Translations under genes and position numbers: made by a program | Shown here: positions 61,017 through 64,000 of the stretch, piece by piece | Position numbering within the stretch: the stretch's first letter is position 1 | How the letters are laid out: every line of letters starts with the position of its first letter | Notes under the pieces: model-generated | What the model was told of the DNA's origin: nothing | The model's input: the letters and a program-made list of their open reading frames with translations, nothing else | Databases searched by the model: none | Source of the DNA: Massilia aquatica | GTDB taxonomy: Bacteria; Pseudomonadota; Gammaproteobacteria; Burkholderiales; Burkholderiaceae_D | Reading direction: 5' to 3' | Assembly: GCF_011682045.1 (NCBI RefSeq) | Contig: NZ_VVIW01000011.1 | Span: forward strand, 62,001 to 126,000 | Length of the DNA: 64,000 bases

Positions 61017-61301
61017 TTAGTTGAAAATTGCCTGGTACTGCATGCCGTCCTGGTCGCAGCCGACCGGGACGATAAACAGGGGGAACGTTGCGCTGCCGGG
61101 GATGTCCAACATGTAGGTCATCTGCTCCAGCGCGGGCTGGGCCGGGCCGCGAAACAGCAGCGCAAAGCTGTTGCCCCCGGCTGGCTGATGCGCGGGCCGG
61201 TCGACCTCGGTCAGGGCAAGGGTGACGCCGTCGTGGCCGGCCACGGCAAAAAAGCCGTTCAGACGTTCTGCGAAGAACGCGTAATCGAGAGTGGGGAGCA
61301 T
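61017..61301 (-). CDS. DUF6916-like small protein
   Basis: The 94-residue protein begins MLPTLDYAFFAERLNGFFAV, has VTLALTEVDRPAHQPAGGNSF and ALLFRGP, and ends FPLFIVPVGCDQDGMQYQAI. It shares this strand pattern with the Tat-signal protein at 58469-58864, but has no signal peptide. It is the first gene of the collar/TPS series. A TTG at 61316 in frame (LPVFPMLPTL) is an alternative start, and neither has a strong ribosome-binding site. The promoter is probably in the AT-rich sequence at 61320-61370. Confidence 0.72.
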   Translation of the reverse strand: MLPTLDYAFFAERLNGFFAVAGHDGVTLALTEVDRPAHQPAGGNSFALLFRGPAQPALEQMTYMLDIPGSATFPLFIVPVGCDQDGMQYQAIFN

Positions 61302-61459
61302 CGGAAAGACCGGCAATAGAGCGAGAGTTCTATTTTAGTATCTTTAATGTCTTTTGGGAAACTGATTAATGGTTATGCGTTGTGGGCAAGACACACATTC
61401 CAGGGCAGGCGCGCAGCCTGCCCTACGGGCCCTACGGGCCCCCCTGTGTGGGACAGCAC

Positions 61460-62053
61460 TTATCCGCCGAGGGCTTGCTCGATCTTGCCGACCAGCTGCT
61501 TGTCTTCCGGGGTGACCTTGCTCGGATAGTGTTCGATGACCTTGCCGTTGCGGTCGATCAGGTATTTGGTGAAGTTCCATTTCGGCTCCTTGCCGGTGGA
61601 CTTGATCAGGCTCGCGTGCAAGGGGTTGGGATTGGCGCCGCTGACCACGGTCTTGGCGAACATGGGGAACTTGACGCCATAGGTGTTGTAGCAGAGGTCG
61701 GCAATTTCCTTGGCGCTGCCCGGTTCCTGCTTGCCGAAGTCGTTCGACGGAAAGCCCAGCACGACCAGGCCCTTGCTGCCGTATTTGGCGTACAGCTTTT
61801 CCAGCCCTTCGTACTGGGTGGTGTAGCCGCAATAGCTGGCGGTGTTGACCACCAGCACAACCTTACCGGCGTACTGGCACAGGTCCTGCGGCACGTCATC
61901 CTGCAGGCGCTTGAAGCTGTGCTTGAGCACGGCGGGGCAGCTGGCCGGGGCCGCTGCCGGGGCGGCGGCGGCCGGGGCTTGGGCATGCGCCGGAATGCTG
62001 GTCAATACAACAGCGGACAGGCCCGCGAGAAGAAGTGCCGAAATCTTGAACAT
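61460..62053 (-). CDS. Glutathione peroxidase family protein, exported
   Basis: The 197-residue thiol peroxidase has a signal peptide (about residues 1-24, ending AHA-Q) and an Ala/Pro-rich spacer. The GPx fold carries the peroxidatic Cys in VVNTASYCGYTTQYEGLE, the conserved LGFPSNDFGKQEPG with Gln, and KWNFTKYLIDRNGKVI with Trp and Asn, completing the catalytic tetrad. It uses Cys rather than selenocysteine and is probably periplasmic and thioredoxin-dependent. An ATG four codons upstream (62065, METTMFK) is an alternative start. It is divergent from the HD-GYP gene. Confidence 0.9.
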   Translation of the reverse strand: MFKISALLLAGLSAVVLTSIPAHAQAPAAAAPAAAPASCPAVLKHSFKRLQDDVPQDLCQYAGKVVLVVNTASYCGYTTQYEGLEKLYAKYGSKGLVVLGFPSNDFGKQEPGSAKEIADLCYNTYGVKFPMFAKTVVSGANPNPLHASLIKSTGKEPKWNFTKYLIDRNGKVIEHYPSKVTPEDKQLVGKIEQALGG

Positions 62054-62164
62054 TGTCGTTTCCATGCGGTGGGGAATGGGAACTTCATTCTATGTCAATT
62101 CGCCTGTGCAAGCGGCGCGGCGATAGACGGAACGGCTACCTTGCCAAAAAAAGCAGCAAATATT

Positions 62165-62205
62165 TGATACTTAGAATGATACTTCTAGGAAATACTAGGT
62201 ATCAT
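62165..62205. promoter_or_regulatory. Direct repeat and 30-base palindrome upstream of the HD-GYP gene
   Basis: TGATACTT occurs twice (62165-62172 and 62177-62184). The second copy begins an imperfect palindrome, ATGATAC...CTAG...CTAG-GTATCAT (62176-62205). It ends 24 bases before the HD-GYP start in a strikingly AT-rich patch. Size and symmetry suit a dimeric repressor, and the palindrome overlaps a possible -10 (TATCAT, 62200-62205). Confidence 0.45.
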
Positions 62206-62229
62206 GTGTGCATCTTTACGGAGCCAGCC

Positions 62230-63609
62230 ATGCCGCGTACCAGCCTGAACACCACTGTCAACCAGCACTACCTGAACAAATTAATGAAACTGACCGAGGT
62301 GATGGATGTCGCGGCCAGTGAAGACATCGTCGACATCCGGGGCATGAAGCTGGTGGCCAAGGGCGCCAGGCTGACCCGGGCCCAGCAGCATACCCTTGGT
62401 GGGCACAAGCTCAGCAAGACGCTGGAATCGTCGCTGAGCGCCGAAGGCGGCACCGACAACGACCTGATTCTCGAGACCGCCAAGCGCATTCTCGACACCA
62501 GCGTGCCGGTCAACCGCATCCTCGGGCGCAACGCGGGGCGCGGGATTTCGCCGCAGACCTTGCTGGCGAACATGCAGCTGGGCCAGGCCATGCGCTTGAT
62601 GCTCACCCTGACCGACCGCGACGGTCCGCGCGCGCTGGAACACAGCGTGACCGTCAGCCTGCTGTCGATCGGCATGGCGAAAAAGATGGAGCTGTCGAAC
62701 GACGAGCAGATGGCGGCCGGCCTGGCGGGCCTGCTGCACGATATCGGCGAGCTGTACATCGACCCGGCGTACCTGATGCCGGGCAAACGCCTGCTGCCGC
62801 ACGAGTGGGCGCCGCTGGTGATCCATCCACGCGTCGGCCAGATGCTCATTACCGAACTCGCAACCTATCCGCAAGCGGTGGCGCGGGCGGTGTCGGAACA
62901 CCACGAACGGCTCGACGGCACCGGCTATCCGCGCCAGTCGGCCGGCGGCATGATCAGCGGACCGGGGCTGGCGGTGTCGGTGGCGGAAATGCTGGCCGGG
63001 GTGCTGCACAAGGATTTTCCGCTCGAGCGCGCCGAACTGGCCCTGAAAATCATTCCGGGCGAGCATCCGCACCATTTTTTGTCGGCCATTTCGAATGCCT
63101 TGCGCACGCAGCCGGCCAACCGTCCGATCGCCCCCTCGCGCCCGGACGAGAGCGATGACGCCGCAATTGCGCGGCTGTGGCACCGGATTGCCGATGCGCT
63201 CGAGGCCGGCCAGGACATGCTGCGCGACGATGCCGAACGTTCGCCGCGCGTGTGGGCCCTGATTCAGCGGGCGCTGGCGCGCATCCGCAACATCGAGCGC
63301 GCCTTCATCAGCACCGGGCTCGATGCCTATCTGAAGAACAACCACGGCTTGCACGACCACGACGACGGCACCCTGCAATTCGAAAAGGCCGTGGCCACGC
63401 GCGAAATCACCTGGCGCCTGCGCGACATTGCGCGCGACCTGGCCCTGAACACGGCCGACGTGGCCAGCGACCGCGCAATGCTGGCCGGACTGATCGCCTT
63501 GCTCGACGGCGCGCAGGCGGAACCGCTGGTGATACGCGACACGTCAGCGGCGACAACACCGTTGCAGACAGCGGCCGCGGCGCCGATGCCGGCGGCGCGG
63601 GCGGCCTGA
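62230..63609 (+). CDS. HD-GYP domain protein (possible c-di-GMP phosphodiesterase)
   Basis: The 459-residue protein has an N-terminal region of about 120 residues (VMDVAASEDIVDIRGMKLVA, a start common in Oxalobacteraceae HD-GYP proteins). An HD-GYP domain spans about residues 135-300. The first His lies in ALEHSVTVSLLSIGMA, the HD motif is GLLHDIGELYIDP, and the GYP motif is SEHHERLDGTGYPRQS. The canonical HDxGK lysine is replaced by Glu. A C-terminal helical region of about 150 residues may be regulatory. No membrane segment is present. The ATG at 62230 follows CGGAGCC. Confidence 0.88.
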   Translation: MPRTSLNTTVNQHYLNKLMKLTEVMDVAASEDIVDIRGMKLVAKGARLTRAQQHTLGGHKLSKTLESSLSAEGGTDNDLILETAKRILDTSVPVNRILGRNAGRGISPQTLLANMQLGQAMRLMLTLTDRDGPRALEHSVTVSLLSIGMAKKMELSNDEQMAAGLAGLLHDIGELYIDPAYLMPGKRLLPHEWAPLVIHPRVGQMLITELATYPQAVARAVSEHHERLDGTGYPRQSAGGMISGPGLAVSVAEMLAGVLHKDFPLERAELALKIIPGEHPHHFLSAISNALRTQPANRPIAPSRPDESDDAAIARLWHRIADALEAGQDMLRDDAERSPRVWALIQRALARIRNIERAFISTGLDAYLKNNHGLHDHDDGTLQFEKAVATREITWRLRDIARDLALNTADVASDRAMLAGLIALLDGAQAEPLVIRDTSAATTPLQTAAAAPMPAARAA

Positions 63610-63619
63610 GGCTGCCAGC

Positions 63620-64000
63620 CTACTCCACCGTCAGCTTCGACAGGCGCGGATCGGTCTCGGGGAAGCTCAGTTCCAGGTCTTCCATGACTTCGAGCAGCAG
63701 GCTGGCGATGAGCAGGTTGCGGTGGACCTTGGAATCGGCCGGAATCACGTACCACGGCGCGTGGTCGGCGTCGGTGGCGGCGATGGCGCGTTCATAGGCG
63801 TCCTGGTAGTCATCCCAGCGCTTGCGCTGGACCAGGTCGTTTTCGTCGAACTTCCATTGCTTTTCCGGGTCATCCAGGCGCGCTTGCAGGCGCGCGCGCT
63901 GCTCCTCCTTCGAGATGTGCAGGAACACCTTGACGATCACCGTGCCGGTCTCGGCCAGCATGCGTTCGAAGTCGGCAATATGCGCGTAGCGGCGCTTGCA
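63620..64000 (-). CDS. PPK2 family polyphosphate kinase (partial, N-terminus outside window)
   Basis: The frame enters from the window edge at codon position one. The visible 126 residues include YAHIADFERMLAETGTVIVK, VFLHISKEEQRARLQARL, KFDENDLVQRKRWDDYQDAY and APWYVIPADSKVHRNLLIAS, the C-terminal half of the PPK2 fold (lid and substrate region). PPK2 enzymes transfer phosphate between polyphosphate and nucleotides. The Walker A part lies upstream, outside the window, so the class (NDP- or NMP-phosphorylating) cannot be judged. It is convergent with the HD-GYP gene, ten bases away. Confidence 0.9.
   Translation of the reverse strand, partial: CKRRYAHIADFERMLAETGTVIVKVFLHISKEEQRARLQARLDDPEKQWKFDENDLVQRKRWDDYQDAYERAIAATDADHAPWYVIPADSKVHRNLLIASLLLEVMEDLELSFPETDPRLSKLTVE

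Overview
The window looks like chromosomal DNA of a GC-rich betaproteobacterium, most likely Oxalobacteraceae (the Massilia / Duganella / Janthinobacterium group). This is inferred from the base composition, the argB – pyrimidine 5'-nucleotidase – slmA order, the PHB-depolymerase-type esterase, the lipoprotein chitinases with Pro-Thr linkers and REP-like palindromes. It was not tested by any search. There is no CRISPR array, rRNA, IS transposase or complete prophage. One tRNA (tRNA-Thr, GGT) is present.

Layout. 1-5.4 kb (minus strand): end of a DUF2520 Rossmann protein, a DUF924 protein, an MgtC-family membrane protein, a small protein, a three-domain aminopeptidase P, an orphan lipoprotein and a Crp/Fnr regulator. 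5.5-14.4 kb (plus): an import-and-activation cluster made of an acyl-CoA synthetase, a complete Liv-type ABC transporter (two ATPases, two permeases, a binding protein), a YjbR protein and a PaaK-like CoA ligase. 14.6-22.4 kb (plus): hypoxanthine phosphoribosyltransferase, then three secreted lipoprotein chitinases (two GH18, one GH19), each with an N-terminal CBM5/12 module and a Pro-Thr linker, with a cupin_8 (JmjC-like) protein between the first two. 22.6-26.1 kb (minus): an apparent operon of VOC protein, FlK-like thioesterase, DUF1289, membrane protein, metallo-beta-lactamase-fold hydrolase and nitronate monooxygenase. 26.2-28 kb (plus): a ribbon-helix-helix regulator with phased operator-like repeats, followed by a PHB-depolymerase-family esterase.

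28-30.3 kb is accessory: a DUF29 gene, a highly structured terminal-inverted-repeat element, a possible gene remnant, an unrecognised two-gene unit and a small Cys-rich protein. 30.5-37.1 kb is ordinary housekeeping: argB, tRNA-Thr, a TraB/GumN protein, a pyrimidine nucleotidase, slmA, a PabB-PabC fusion, an ArsR-type regulator and a DUF6058-like protein. 37.2-46.2 kb (minus) is an eight-gene oxidative operon with overlapping or abutting genes (two GMC oxidoreductases, aldehyde dehydrogenase, catalase-like protein, monooxygenase-like membrane protein, SnoaL/NTF2, alpha/beta hydrolase, Ohr) downstream of a LysR gene. A GlxA/FtrA-type AraC regulator next to it carries a frameshift.

47.7-61.3 kb (minus) is the most unusual part. 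Eight closely packed genes read in one direction: a DUF6916-like protein, three paralogous phage-tail-collar (microcystin-dependent-protein-like) proteins, a GNAT acetyltransferase, a Tat-signal DUF6916-like protein, a giant two-partner-secretion exoprotein (2977 aa, with 6 FG-GAP-like and 19 YDG-type repeats) and its TpsB transporter. The window closes with a secreted glutathione peroxidase, an HD-GYP protein behind a palindromic promoter region, and the end of a PPK2-type polyphosphate kinase.
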